64,000 nucleotides of DNA from Ohtaekwangia koreensis (lineage in GTDB: Bacteria > Bacteroidota > Bacteroidia > Cytophagales > Cyclobacteriaceae), in contig NZ_FUZU01000002.1 in the NCBI RefSeq assembly GCF_900167975.1, forward strand, positions 7,501-71,500, in the 5' to 3' direction. The notes under the pieces are model-generated. The model had not been told where the DNA came from. It worked only from the letters and a program-made list of their open reading frames with translations, and ran no database searches. This document shows positions 46,053 to 55,230 of this stretch, piece after piece. Positions within the stretch are counted from its first letter, which is position 1; each line of letters starts with the position of its first letter. A program made the position numbers and the translations under genes.

Positions 46053-47096
46053 TCAGACTATATCTATTCCTTTTCCTTCTTGCAATGTAAGAAAAGGTTG
46101 ATGCGGCTTAGGAAGCTTTGCCAGCGCAGCGTTCAAGTCGCGTACAGGTTCTTCTGCTCCATCATCAGCAAGTGGAAATGTACCGAAGTGTGATGCAATG
46201 GTGAGCGATGATTTTACTTCCTGGTGAATCTGCACAGCTTGTTCTGGAGAACAGTGAATGGGCGACATAAACCACGCAGGCTTATAGGCGCCAATGGGTA
46301 TCAATGCCGCACGAATAGGTGCACAGCGCTCTCCTATTTCTTTAAAAGTATAGGCGTTGTAACCCGTGTCGCCTGCAAAGTATATATTTCCATCGGTGCG
46401 CTTCAGCAGATAACCACACCACAACGTTGCATCACGATCGAGCATTCCTCGTCCTGAAAAATGCTGTGCCGGTAAAGCCTGAACAGAGAGTCCATTCGGT
46501 ATAGCAATCTCCTGCCACCAGTCAAGTTCGTGATACGCATGTATACCGTGCTGCCTGAGAAAAGCACCAACGCCCAACGATACTATAAATTGAGGATTGA
46601 ACACTTTCACGAGCCGCTTCACGGTATCTATATCTAAGTGATCATAATGATTATGACTGAGTAATACGAGGTCAATCTTCGGCAGGTCTTCAAAACGTAT
46701 ACCGGGAGGACGCATTCTTTTCGGACCAATCCACGAAAAAGGACTCGTGCGTTTACTCCAAACAGGATCCGTAAGTATATTCATTCCGTCAACCTGAATT
46801 AGAAACGTGGTGTGATTTACAAACGTAATGCGTAAACCATTTTCGATTCGCTCCGCCGGTTTCTCACCAAAGGTATTTTCAAGTTGCTCCGTCCAAGCAC
46901 CGCGCTTACGTTCGCGCATCCATTTCAAAACTTCTATAAGGCCGTTCGCCTTCACACCACCTGGATTTATAAACTGTTTCCCATCAAAGTGATCACTAAC
47001 AGGACCTTTATACCGGGGCGCTGATATACTATAACCAATTAAAATAAACGTGAGAGCAACTGCTGCCACTGGCAAAAGAATATAGATTATAAGCAT
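46053..47096 (-). CDS. MBL-fold metallo-hydrolase (NAPE-PLD/YtnP-like)
   Basis: 347-residue enzyme with an N-terminal membrane helix (LIIYILLPVAAVALTFILIG), so probably membrane-anchored with the active domain outside or in the periplasm. Motifs of the lactamase_B_2 group: ILTDPVWSKRTSPFSWIGPKR, VLLSHNHYDHLDIDTV with the HxHxDH metal site, IYFAGDTGYN and ASHFGTFPLADD. This resembles N-acylphosphatidylethanolamine phospholipase D and related phosphodiesterases; a lipid substrate is plausible but not proven. It is divergent from the MATE gene. Confidence 0.92.
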   Translation of the reverse strand: MLIIYILLPVAAVALTFILIGYSISAPRYKGPVSDHFDGKQFINPGGVKANGLIEVLKWMRERKRGAWTEQLENTFGEKPAERIENGLRITFVNHTTFLIQVDGMNILTDPVWSKRTSPFSWIGPKRMRPPGIRFEDLPKIDLVLLSHNHYDHLDIDTVKRLVKVFNPQFIVSLGVGAFLRQHGIHAYHELDWWQEIAIPNGLSVQALPAQHFSGRGMLDRDATLWCGYLLKRTDGNIYFAGDTGYNAYTFKEIGERCAPIRAALIPIGAYKPAWFMSPIHCSPEQAVQIHQEVKSSLTIASHFGTFPLADDGAEEPVRDLNAALAKLPKPHQPFLTLQEGKGIDIV

Positions 47097-47215
47097 AGGT
47101 TGCTCTGATGTTACATAGATTATAAGCAGGAAGACGCAAAAGACGGATTCTTATTGCACACTCAAAAAATTATACCCAGACTTTACAAATAAAAAAAACG
47201 TAAAGAGCCTTGCTA

Positions 47216-47223
47216 CAAAGGTA
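47216..47223 (-). promoter_or_regulatory. Putative promoter of the MBL-fold gene
   Basis: The minus strand reads TACCTTTG, a full match to the TAnnTTTG -7 motif, about 120 bases before the MBL-fold start. No good -33 element is seen at the expected distance, so confidence is limited. Confidence 0.4.
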
Positions 47224-47514
47224 AATTTTTCATTCACGCTGTTCTTTGTTTCTGCATGTAATCTCTTTAAAACAATACATTAACAGAAATGTTTGGCAGA
47301 ATATAGACTTCTGTCACCCGGAAATTTCTTATCGTCAAACAGCTTGCATGCCAATGTTTATAATGTTTTACAGCAGTAAGATTGTATAAACTTATCTATG
47401 AATAAAAGATTTTACGGGCGGCAACGGTTGTCCTGTATTCTACGTTAGTCGGAAGTCCATACGTTTTTTCCTGCATGGCTTTTTATCGAATGCCCTTCGG
47501 GACAAAACATTTTA

Positions 47515-47522
47515 TATTTTTG
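47515..47522 (+). promoter_or_regulatory. Putative promoter of the MATE gene
   Basis: TATTTTTG matches TAnnTTTG and lies 14 bases before the MATE start codon. The leader would be very short, so a weak or leaderless transcript is implied if this is the true promoter. Confidence 0.4.
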
Positions 47523-47536
47523 AAGGCTCTCTCATC

Positions 47537-48874
47537 ATGGAATTAAAATTACAAACAGGCTACAAGCAAATTTTAGGAATGGCAATGCCAATCACGCTGG
47601 CGATGCTTGTGCCTCAGATCAATTTTATTACTAATAACATTTTCCTTGGTGGACTTGGTGAAAAGGAACTTGCCTGCGCTGGTATCACGGGTGTATTCTA
47701 TCTGATCTTTGCCGTGATTGGCAATGGCTTGAATAACGGATTACAGGCACTGATAGCACGAAGAGCAGGACAAGATTTACCACAGGAGATCGGCAGACTT
47801 TTCTATCATGGTGCGTGGGTTGCCCTGGCCGTTTCCTCCATCGGTATATTGATCACCTATACGCTTGCTCCTTCGATCTTGCGCATGGTTATTCATGATC
47901 CGGTGATTACCGAGATGGCAATCGACTTCCTGTCAATCAGAATCTGGGGGCTGCCGTTGCTATACCTATATGTAATGCGTAATGCTTTGCTAGTGGGTAC
48001 GAACCAAACTAAATTTCTGGTATGGGGCACATTAAGTGAAGCTTTAGCAAATATATTCTTCGATTACGCTTTTATCTATGGCAAATTCGGATTTCCGGAG
48101 ATCGGTTTTAACGGAGCGGCGTATGCTTCCATTATCGCGGAAGGCTTCGGGTTATTGGTGATCTATATTGTGATTCACATCAACGGAATGCACAAGCAAT
48201 TTGCATTCTTCAAGCAAGCAAGAATGGATGTGTCGGTTTTGAAGCTTATCATGATTCAATCATCACCGCTAGTGATACAATATGCGATCAGCATTGCCAG
48301 CTGGGAATACTTTTATATACTGATCGAACACCATGGCGCACGTGCGCTTGCTATATCCAACACCATGCGAAATATATTCGGCTTGTTCGGGATATTCTCA
48401 TGGGCATTTGCTTCTACCACCAATACGATGGTGAGTAATATTATAGGACAAGGACGGCAGAATGAAGTAATTCCAATGATCAAACGAATCTCCGGAATAA
48501 GCTTTCTGATCTCTCTCTTTATTTTTCTGTGGCTGAACATTGTGCCGGAATGGTTCCTGTCATTCTACGGACAAGGTGATGATTTTATCAATGAAGCTAT
48601 ACCCGTAGTGCGCGTTGTATCCTGTGCCTTGTTGCTGATGTCGTTTGCCACGGTATGGCTGAACGCTGTTACCGGCACCGGCAATACGGTAGTAAACCTC
48701 ACGATCGAGTTGATCACCATTATCATCTATAGCGTCTATTGCTATATCGTGCTGGAATATCTGAAGTTGCCCATCACCTGGGGATGGGGCTCAGAATGGG
48801 TTTACTGGATATCCATGCTCTCCATGGCATATCTATACCTTCGTTCCGGCAAATGGAAGAATAAGAAAATCTGA
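47537..48874 (+). CDS. MATE family efflux transporter
   Basis: Inner-membrane exporter of 445 residues, consistent with 12 transmembrane segments in two six-helix halves. Typical MATE features: MAMPITLAMLVPQINFITNNIFLGGLGEKELACAG at the start and repeated hydrophobic bundles with GFNGAAYASIIAEGFGLLV and NTMVSNIIGQGRQNEV. It could use Na+ or H+ to export cationic drugs or other compounds. Single-gene unit. Ends seven bases before the end of a convergent gene. Confidence 0.93.
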   Translation: MELKLQTGYKQILGMAMPITLAMLVPQINFITNNIFLGGLGEKELACAGITGVFYLIFAVIGNGLNNGLQALIARRAGQDLPQEIGRLFYHGAWVALAVSSIGILITYTLAPSILRMVIHDPVITEMAIDFLSIRIWGLPLLYLYVMRNALLVGTNQTKFLVWGTLSEALANIFFDYAFIYGKFGFPEIGFNGAAYASIIAEGFGLLVIYIVIHINGMHKQFAFFKQARMDVSVLKLIMIQSSPLVIQYAISIASWEYFYILIEHHGARALAISNTMRNIFGLFGIFSWAFASTTNTMVSNIIGQGRQNEVIPMIKRISGISFLISLFIFLWLNIVPEWFLSFYGQGDDFINEAIPVVRVVSCALLLMSFATVWLNAVTGTGNTVVNLTIELITIIIYSVYCYIVLEYLKLPITWGWGSEWVYWISMLSMAYLYLRSGKWKNKKI

Positions 48875-48881
48875 TGATCGA

Positions 48882-49763
48882 CTACTTACGTTTGTAAAAG
48901 TATAGATACGATTTTTTCTTACCGTTTTTCTCACTGAGTGTATAGAACCCTGATCCGTTACGATCCCATGCAATAGATTCGCCCTGAGGTTCTTCTTCAT
49001 AGGGGATTTCTTCGGGCGTTCCTTTTAGCAGCTTTGGTGCGGGGGTATAGGCTGCCGCAGACCAGCGGTATATATGCTCGTAATTCTTCAGCAGAATTTC
49101 TTTTCCATCATCAGAGAAATCACCGGCCACGATTTCTCTGAATGGCAAACTCATTACCTCCGTGGCCGTAAGTGTATCGGTTGTTGAATATGGATATCGC
49201 AGTGTATACAAGTATACCGGCTCCTCACGCTTCGACACTATAAAAAGATCTTTAGTCTTCGGATCGATAAAAAGCGTTTCAGTATCCTTCATGTCACCCG
49301 GCAAACGAAAGGTAATTTTATCGTATGCTGTAATCTCCATCTTATCTTCACCTTCATGCCAGACAGGTTCTTCAAACCTGTATATATATTTAAAAGTATG
49401 TGCTGCCGCATTGTCGCCTATATCACCTACATATATATAGTTTTTGGCAGGATCAGGTCCAGGTCCCACAGCCAGGTCTTCCCAATCACGGTTATCAACT
49501 CCTTTGAGTTTACATGTCAGTGCTAATTGCAAGGTTTTATCGATCAAGAAAACCTCGGCTTTGTTGCCGCTGTCATTATGTACCCACAGCTTGCCTGGGT
49601 TGTTTATACTGGCGGCCATATCTGAAACCTCTGGGAATGGAGATTTCTTTAACTCTGCTAACGGTTCCCCGCGTTCGAACGCTGTTGAAATAGTATAGGC
49701 TGCCTCCTTTTTTGAGCAACCAAGATTGGCTAATATAACTAGCGCGATCAGTACTTTCTTCAT
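48882..49763 (-). CDS. Lipoprotein with SdiA-regulated/NHL-like propeller
   Basis: Exported lipoprotein, about 293 residues. The start at ATG 49763 gives VLIALVILANLGC (Cys16 lipobox) followed by SKKEAAYT. The mature part is beta-propeller-like with SDMAASINNPGKLWVHNDSGN, NYIYVGDIGDNAAAHTF, DLFIVSKREEPVYLYTLRY and GESIAWDRNGSGFYTLSEKN, a pattern seen in SdiA-regulated and esterase-like phytase-type proteins. Catalytic residues cannot be named. It is a single gene between the MATE gene and an unrelated small exported protein. Confidence 0.8.
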   Translation of the reverse strand: MKKVLIALVILANLGCSKKEAAYTISTAFERGEPLAELKKSPFPEVSDMAASINNPGKLWVHNDSGNKAEVFLIDKTLQLALTCKLKGVDNRDWEDLAVGPGPDPAKNYIYVGDIGDNAAAHTFKYIYRFEEPVWHEGEDKMEITAYDKITFRLPGDMKDTETLFIDPKTKDLFIVSKREEPVYLYTLRYPYSTTDTLTATEVMSLPFREIVAGDFSDDGKEILLKNYEHIYRWSAAAYTPAPKLLKGTPEEIPYEEEPQGESIAWDRNGSGFYTLSEKNGKKKSYLYFYKRK

Positions 49764-49849
49764 GTATATATGCAATTAAAGTCCGAAGAAAAGGTATCCC
49801 GGTTTAAATAAGAAGTATTTCTTCCCGAAACTGATCTTATAATTTTATA

Positions 49850-50266
49850 CTACGATTTTGATGTTGAGAGATAGGGTTTTATATCAAGGCGTATTCGTTT
49901 GTAATCACGCCTGGCATCTTCAATCGAAGATTTTATCCGCATCATTGTATTTGTATCCCAACCTTTTTTCGAGATTTGCACGACCTCATCCATATTTCGT
50001 TCCATCTTGTCGCGATGCTGTAAGAGCTCGCGAGTAGCTTTGTCCATGGGATGTTTTGCTTTAGGGGATGCAATCATTCTCTTTTCATCGAGTGCACGTA
50101 TAGTCTGATTCAATGAATCCCGCAGCTGCATTAGCGCTTTTGAAATCACCTCGCGTTCCATCGCAATTTCAACAGAATCCTTATTCTGGAACATATCCAC
50201 CTGGCTATAGGCAAAACTATGTATACATATAGCCGTGGCAACGAGTATGGTACGTAACGCTTTCAC
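49850..50266 (-). CDS. Small exported helical protein, unknown function
   Basis: 138 residues with a signal peptide (RTILVATAICIHSFAYSQ) followed by a mostly helical, charged region (EIAMEREVISKALMQLRDSL, TRELLQHRDKMERNMDEVVQ). I do not recognise it. The helix-rich, Met/Arg/Glu-rich mature part could form a coiled coil or small bundle. It follows the FAD oxidoreductase gene by about 100 bases on the same strand and may belong to that operon's tail. Confidence 0.65.
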   Translation of the reverse strand: MKALRTILVATAICIHSFAYSQVDMFQNKDSVEIAMEREVISKALMQLRDSLNQTIRALDEKRMIASPKAKHPMDKATRELLQHRDKMERNMDEVVQISKKGWDTNTMMRIKSSIEDARRDYKRIRLDIKPYLSTSKS

Positions 50267-50363
50267 ACCATGTTATTTACAAGTATAAAATAAATTACAG
50301 TGCCTGAGTCCTATATGCTTTTCCGTCAGATACAGAAAGGTAGTGCGCAAAGATCTCTACGTT

Positions 50364-51566
50364 TTACCGCGCGAAAGTAAAAATGGCAGCATCCTCGTTC
50401 TTCTTTCCCTGTAAAAGATCTGTGATAATTTCAGCAGCAATATGGCTAAAGGTGATCCCGTTACCACCAAATCCCAGCGCAAAGTATGTATTCGGCCGTT
50501 GTGATATGGAGCCTATATAAGGAAGCCCGTCTTTTGTATTGCAAAATGTACCAGCCCATTCGAAGTCTGGTCTAAACTCTATTGCGGGAAAAAGTTTATG
50601 AAATGTTTTTACAAGCTGTGCGGATTTAAGTGGCAGGTTTGCATCGCGCTTGTCCGGATTATAAAACTTATCGTCCTTCCCTCCAATCAGAATCCGGTTA
50701 TCAGATGTAGTGCGCAAGTAAAGATAAGGCCGGGCAGTTTCCCATATTAAACTATTCTTATACCAGAATCTATCTTGCTGGAAAGGCTCGCTTATAACGG
50801 CATAGGTTGAGTATAATTCTTCGACTTGTTTAGGAATATAGCGTTGCGATTCATATCCACAGCAAATAACAAGTTTACGAGCGGTGATCGTATTACCTGT
50901 ATCCGTTAACAGTTCAACGGAACGCTTGTGATGTTTTATTTTTACAACCTCCGTTCCATCGAATATTTGTAAACCTCTTCTCACCGAAGTATGTATCAAT
51001 GAGTGCGTCATGCGATATGCATCCAGTTGTGCGGCATCCTCTGAAAGTATACCGGCTGGTGCCTTGAATGAAAATTTATTAAAGATGTCTTTCTCCTCGA
51101 GCCATTGTACGGATGATATATGATGTTTCTTCCGCAAACTATATTCTGTCTCAAGCTTTTTTACGTCCTTCTTGAAAGAAGCAAACTGAAAACTTGGCTT
51201 CGGTGTAAACTCTACATATTTAAAATTAGCAGCCATCGCCTGCAACTTATGAACAGCCTCCAGGCAAAGCTTATAACTTCTTACAGCACTCTTTTCCCCT
51301 ACAATGGAAATGAGTTTATGCAAAGGCGTATCGATCTCATACTGTAGCAAACACGTACTCGCTGCGGTGCTGCCCTGTCCTACATGCCTTCTGTCTACCA
51401 TCACAACATCAAAGCCTGCTTTACACAAATGATAACTGACAAGCGCACCGGTTATACCTGCCCCCATAACAACAACATCTGTTTTGATAGACTCCTGAAC
51501 AGAAGCATAGGTCTTTACAATGCCATGTTTTAACAGCCAAAAAGGATAATGCGAGCGGAGGTCCAT
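50364..51566 (-). CDS. FAD-dependent oxidoreductase (DAO family)
   Basis: 400-residue flavoprotein of the D-amino-acid oxidase/glycine oxidase fold. The start at ATG 51566 is preferred because the Rossmann motif VVVMGAGITGALVSYHLCKAGFDVVMVDRRHVGQGST then lies near residue 30. The C-terminal GLPYIGSISQRPNTYFALGFGGNGITFS is the second FAD-binding block of the family. Substrate unknown: amino acids, sarcosine or a cofactor amine are possible. It is last in a five-gene unit with BrkB/YihY and ferritin-like/DUF proteins; it lies 19 bases after the BrkB gene. Confidence 0.9.
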   Translation of the reverse strand: MDLRSHYPFWLLKHGIVKTYASVQESIKTDVVVMGAGITGALVSYHLCKAGFDVVMVDRRHVGQGSTAASTCLLQYEIDTPLHKLISIVGEKSAVRSYKLCLEAVHKLQAMAANFKYVEFTPKPSFQFASFKKDVKKLETEYSLRKKHHISSVQWLEEKDIFNKFSFKAPAGILSEDAAQLDAYRMTHSLIHTSVRRGLQIFDGTEVVKIKHHKRSVELLTDTGNTITARKLVICCGYESQRYIPKQVEELYSTYAVISEPFQQDRFWYKNSLIWETARPYLYLRTTSDNRILIGGKDDKFYNPDKRDANLPLKSAQLVKTFHKLFPAIEFRPDFEWAGTFCNTKDGLPYIGSISQRPNTYFALGFGGNGITFSHIAAEIITDLLQGKKNEDAAIFTFAR

Positions 51567-51585
51567 AAAGTATACCTGCAGATTT

Positions 51586-52551
51586 CTACGAATGTGAGAG
51601 TGGTGAGAAAATTCGTTGATTCTCCGGCAGTTCCTTTGTTTCACGTTTTACAATAAAGACAGCAGTCTTATCGGGTACAATACCGGCTCCGTAGTTCACG
51701 GTGTATACTTTCGTAAACTCTGCGCCAAAGAAAAGTATAATGGAAGTATAGTATACCCAAAGCAACAGGATCACAATAGAAGCGGCAGCGCCATAGGTTA
51801 CACCTATACTTGAATTTGCAACATATAGACTGATCAGGGATTTGCCAATGATAAACAGCAACGAAGTAAACGATGCACCTATAAATGCATCACGCCACTG
51901 GATTGTTGCATCCGGAAGTACTTTGAAAATAATAGCAAATAAACAGGTTATCACGGCAAGGATCGATAAGAAATTCAGTCCTTGAAAAAGATATACTGAA
52001 ATATCGTTGAAGTAATATTGAAGCTTATCGTGCATGAGGTCCAACAGCGCATTAATGATCAGTGACACCATCAATAAAAAACCGAGACTGACCAACAATG
52101 AGAATGATATGAGCCGATTGACGAGAAGCTTTACAATACCACGCTTTGGTTTGGCCTTGATTGACCATATATAGTTTATAGAATCCTGCATCTCGGTAAA
52201 TACGCCGGTTGCGCCAATCAACAGAATTCCAAGACCAATCAAAGCACCCGATGCACCGAGTTGTGACTTCTCTATATTCTGGATGATCTCCTGAATTTGA
52301 AGGGCCACTGAATTTCCAACGAGGCCATTGATTTCACCATAGATCTTTCCCTGTACCGCTTCCCTGCCCCAGAAAATTCCTGCCAGTGAAATAATAATGA
52401 TCAGAATCGGTCCTAATGAAAATATCGTATAATAAGAAAGTGAAGCACTCAATTTCAATCCATTGTCCTGCACAAATTCTTGACCTGCCTTCTTTAGGAC
52501 ATTCCATATTTTAGAGAAGAGCTTCACGGTATGTTTCAAAATTGGAATCAA
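51586..52551 (-). CDS. YihY/BrkB family inner-membrane protein
   Basis: 321 residues with about six transmembrane segments (LSYYTIFSLGPILIIIISLAGIFWG, LIGLGILLIGATGVFTEMQ, SFSLLVSLGFLLMVSLIINAL, FLSILAVITCLFAIIFKVLPD and others). The signatures ASLSYYTIFSLGP and GAAASIVILLLWVYYTSIILFFGAEFTKVY identify the family once thought to be RNase BN and now of uncertain role, perhaps linked to osmotic or envelope stress. The start codon overlaps the upstream stop in ATGA, so translation is coupled. Member of the stress-like operon. Confidence 0.93.
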   Translation of the reverse strand: MIPILKHTVKLFSKIWNVLKKAGQEFVQDNGLKLSASLSYYTIFSLGPILIIIISLAGIFWGREAVQGKIYGEINGLVGNSVALQIQEIIQNIEKSQLGASGALIGLGILLIGATGVFTEMQDSINYIWSIKAKPKRGIVKLLVNRLISFSLLVSLGFLLMVSLIINALLDLMHDKLQYYFNDISVYLFQGLNFLSILAVITCLFAIIFKVLPDATIQWRDAFIGASFTSLLFIIGKSLISLYVANSSIGVTYGAAASIVILLLWVYYTSIILFFGAEFTKVYTVNYGAGIVPDKTAVFIVKRETKELPENQRIFSPLSHS

Positions 52552-52895
52552 TGCTTTTCGGAGAAATGCTCCTGCTTCTGTATCTCATCGATATCAACAA
52601 TGAGTTTTGCAACCGCAGGGTCTGCGTAGGCACCATACGCATCTATCAACGTTCCTTTTTTTCCATCGGAAGTTTCAATTACATATAGTATAGAATTATC
52701 ATCCGGGTTGCTGATCCCTTCGAAACGATAAAAGTTAACTACCTTTATATCACGTGGAGAATATACTTTATTGGAATCCAGTGATTGCAAACCACCGTTC
52801 TCAGCTTTGAAATTTTCTGTATATCCTTGCTCTATCATCTTATCGAGACAAGCATTTAACGTCTTCATTTGGGGTATAGGAGTTGTCTGTGCCAT
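52548..52895 (-). CDS. Small conserved protein, often annotated as PRPP synthetase-like
   Basis: 115 residues from ATG 52895. Motifs: MIEQGYTENFKAENGGL, VVNFYRFEGISNPDDNSILYVIETSDGKKGTLIDAYGAYAD. Similar Bacteroidota proteins are commonly named phosphoribosylpyrophosphate synthetase, but this protein lacks the PRPP-binding and catalytic regions of true PRPP synthetase and is far too short, so that name should not be taken as a function. It is the third gene of the operon, with a four-base overlap into BrkB. Confidence 0.8.
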   Translation of the reverse strand: MAQTTPIPQMKTLNACLDKMIEQGYTENFKAENGGLQSLDSNKVYSPRDIKVVNFYRFEGISNPDDNSILYVIETSDGKKGTLIDAYGAYADPAVAKLIVDIDEIQKQEHFSEKH

Positions 52896-52905
52896 AATAG
52901 TTTTT

Positions 52906-53454
52906 TTAATTTTGTGATAACTGGTTCTCGAAATCAACGAGGTTGTCTTGTATTGTACGGGCATGAGGAAGCGCACTATTCAACCATGTTTTAATGTTTA
53001 AATCGCTTGTCTTCGCGCCATACGATTCAAGTTCACCTATAAAGTCTTTGTTTGTATTTCGTAATTTTCTACACCACTTTTCATCAAACTCGCTAGGCTT
53101 TTCGTCCAGCAATCTGCGAGCCTCCCGTGTAGAATTTTCAGTGGCCTCTGTCGGTATACTAATAACATGTGCAGAAGCATAGGCTTCAACTTCGTCCAAC
53201 AGATTTTGTAATTCAGGCTTAACTTTATTAGCAGTAGCTACTGCATGCGCAGAATTTTTCTCAAGCGCCACATCGGTTAAAGCGATGAGAGTATGAAGCG
53301 AACTTGTTGTTTCCACTACAAATTGCGCATCTTTTTCATCGGGCTTATTTTCGAACTTCGCGCGGTTCTTTTCCTCCGCTATCTCTTTACTCTCCTTAGA
53401 CTGGTTACAGCTAACCATTCCAATCAAAATACATATTACTATTATATATTTCAT
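52906..53454 (-). CDS. DUF4142-like lipoprotein
   Basis: 182 residues with a lipoprotein signal (IIVICILIGMVSC, Cys16) followed by NQSKESKEIAEEKN. The mature part is a helical bundle (AQFVVETTSSLHTLIALTDVALEKNSAHAVATANKV) like DUF4142 proteins, a ferritin-like group often found in envelope-stress settings. Metal ligands are not obvious. Start and stop overlap neighbours by a few bases, consistent with a single transcript. Function unknown. Confidence 0.72.
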   Translation of the reverse strand: MKYIIVICILIGMVSCNQSKESKEIAEEKNRAKFENKPDEKDAQFVVETTSSLHTLIALTDVALEKNSAHAVATANKVKPELQNLLDEVEAYASAHVISIPTEATENSTREARRLLDEKPSEFDEKWCRKLRNTNKDFIGELESYGAKTSDLNIKTWLNSALPHARTIQDNLVDFENQLSQN

Positions 53455-53942
53455 GACTCATAATTTTGACTAAGAACATAATTATTCTGAAGGGCTTCGT
53501 ATGTGTTTCTCAACGTCTCCGATGACTCCAGTGTTATTCTATGATCAAGCAGGCATTGACGAAGGTCATCTGATATTTTCGCTGCACTACTAATCACATG
53601 ATCATATCCCTTTGTAACCATCTTATCCATCGCTTCACAACAGCTTAGTATAGCGTGCACAGGTTTAGCCGCAAGCATCGAACGGAAGTCCATCCATAAG
53701 AGACATGCCTTTCCTGCAATGGATGTATGCTGTGTATAGTATCCGCCTAGTGCTTTTACTGCTTTAACAAGCTCTTGAATATTACGGGCACTTTCTTGTG
53801 TTACCATGCTAAAGAACGGCGCTGCATTTAAACCTACATTCAACTGATTCAACAAACTGGTCGCCTGATCATAACAAGCAATGCGATCGTAGTTCAACTG
53901 AATGAGCGTAGTAAGATGATGTATAGGTTCAGCGTTTTTCAT
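53451..53942 (-). CDS. Four-helix-bundle (DUF2383/PA2169-like) protein
   Basis: 163-residue soluble helical protein, similar in pattern to DUF2383/PA2169 ferritin-like proteins: LIQLNYDRIACYDQATSLLN, ESARNIQELVKAVKALGGYY, AILSCCEAMDKMVTKGYDHV and a final helix. The pairs of helices with spaced acidic and aromatic residues suggest a bundle. It is the first gene of the operon, and its stop overlaps the DUF4142-like start by four bases. Iron binding is possible but the metal residues are not proven. Confidence 0.75.
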   Translation of the reverse strand: MKNAEPIHHLTTLIQLNYDRIACYDQATSLLNQLNVGLNAAPFFSMVTQESARNIQELVKAVKALGGYYTQHTSIAGKACLLWMDFRSMLAAKPVHAILSCCEAMDKMVTKGYDHVISSAAKISDDLRQCLLDHRITLESSETLRNTYEALQNNYVLSQNYES

Positions 53943-54011
53943 AGTTCAAACCTCACATTGAGTTTAAAAGAACTATGCCCGAATAGGCAAGTCTACAGGC
54001 TTGGGTGCTGT

Positions 54012-54036
54012 GGAACCGGTTCCTCACTATGAGGTC
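54012..54036 (+). promoter_or_regulatory. Candidate ECF-type promoter with a GGAACC palindrome
   Basis: GGAACCGGTTCC (54012-54023) is a perfect 12-bp palindrome between the divergent DUF2383-like operon and the AI-2E permease gene. GGAACC is followed 16 bases later by GTC (54034-54036), the spacing used by many ECF sigma factor promoters. On the minus strand the second box is not convincing. A repressor site is an alternative reading. Confidence 0.35.
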
Positions 54037-54126
54037 ACAAATAGATTAACAGGCAGAAATAGTTGCGAAGTGCAGCGTCATAACGGGGCATAAATTTTAC
54101 AAGTACTCAGAAATATAAAACTATAT

Positions 54127-55230
54127 ATGTCACTTTCTAAAGATCAACATCCCTTCTATCAGCGATTAAGTTTAAACCTGATAAGTATCACTATCCTCGG
54201 AACACTTTTATTTATAGGGCAAAACATATTACTGCCCTTATTCTTCTCGATGCTTCTGGCAGGGTTGCTTATTCCCGTTGTTAACTTCCTTAACAAAAGA
54301 AAAATACCCCATGTACTTTCTATAACACTCTCTTTGATCGTTTCGCTTATCCTTCTGTTCGGTATATTTTATTTCCTTACCACACAAGTGCTGAACTTCC
54401 TGGATGATTCTGAAATGATTAAGGACAAAATCACACACCTTGTTTTGGACATAAAACAATGGGTATCGAAGAATTTCCATGTCGGCATTCGCAAACAAAA
54501 TCAGTATCTACAGGACACTGCAAAGGAGATCAGCACCTCGGGACCTAAGCTCGTGAGTCAAACATTTCTCTCCATCACCGAGATTGGCTCATATCTGCTT
54601 TTCATTCCGATCTATACCTTTCTGCTGCTATACTATAAAGATCTTATCAAGAAGTTTTTGATTGAACTATTTAGAGATGGCAGCGAAGAAAAAGTAATTT
54701 CAGTCATGCACGGTTGCCGGTCAGTTGCTCAATATTATGTAACCGGCCTCCTTATAGAAATGACGATCGTATTCGCATTGAATTCGCTGGGATTTCTTAT
54801 TCTTGGAATTAAGTATGCAATCTTCCTGGCATTGATCTCTGCGTTGCTGAATCTTATACCGTATGTTGGCATGTTGGTAGCGAATTTATTTTGCATGCTC
54901 ATTACACTGATCACCTCTCAAGACACGGGGGATGTCATCTGGGTGGCTGCTATATTAAGTGGTGTGCAGCTGGTGGATAACAATGTGTTGATGCCGCTGA
55001 TTGTTGGTTCTAAAGTAAAGATCAATGCACTGGCTACGATCATTGGTATCTTAGTGGGTGGTGCACTGTGTGGTGTTCAAGGGATGTTCCTTGCTATACC
55101 AGGAGTAGCTGTACTAAAGGTTATTTCTGATCACGTTGATTCCTTAAAAGCCTGGGGAATTATGATGGGAGACAAAAACGGCCACGACGAACCTCGGATA
55201 CTTAAACGAGCAAGACGCAAATTAAAATAA
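54127..55230 (+). CDS. AI-2E family transporter (PerM type)
   Basis: Inner-membrane protein of 367 residues with about eight helices. Family features: LLPLFFSMLLAGLLIPVVNFLNKRKIPHVLSI, a soluble central part with IPIYTFLLLYYKDLIKKFLI, YAIFLALISALLNLIPYVGMLVA and the C-terminal LVGGALCGVQGMFLAIPGVAVLKV. The group was first linked to autoinducer-2 export but most members have other or unknown roles, including sodium/proton exchange. Divergent from the DUF2383-like operon; it could share its stress promoter region. Confidence 0.92.
   Translation: MSLSKDQHPFYQRLSLNLISITILGTLLFIGQNILLPLFFSMLLAGLLIPVVNFLNKRKIPHVLSITLSLIVSLILLFGIFYFLTTQVLNFLDDSEMIKDKITHLVLDIKQWVSKNFHVGIRKQNQYLQDTAKEISTSGPKLVSQTFLSITEIGSYLLFIPIYTFLLLYYKDLIKKFLIELFRDGSEEKVISVMHGCRSVAQYYVTGLLIEMTIVFALNSLGFLILGIKYAIFLALISALLNLIPYVGMLVANLFCMLITLITSQDTGDVIWVAAILSGVQLVDNNVLMPLIVGSKVKINALATIIGILVGGALCGVQGMFLAIPGVAVLKVISDHVDSLKAWGIMMGDKNGHDEPRILKRARRKLK

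Larger units (their letters stand above)
47097..47536. other. Intergenic region between MBL-fold and MATE genes
   Basis: About 440 bases without a gene, between divergent units. It holds a candidate promoter on each strand (47216-47223 minus and 47515-47522 plus) and a seven-base-pair dyad GTTTATA/TATAAAC near 47360-47395. It is AT-rich. I see no RNA gene and no small frame that I would defend. Confidence 0.5.
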
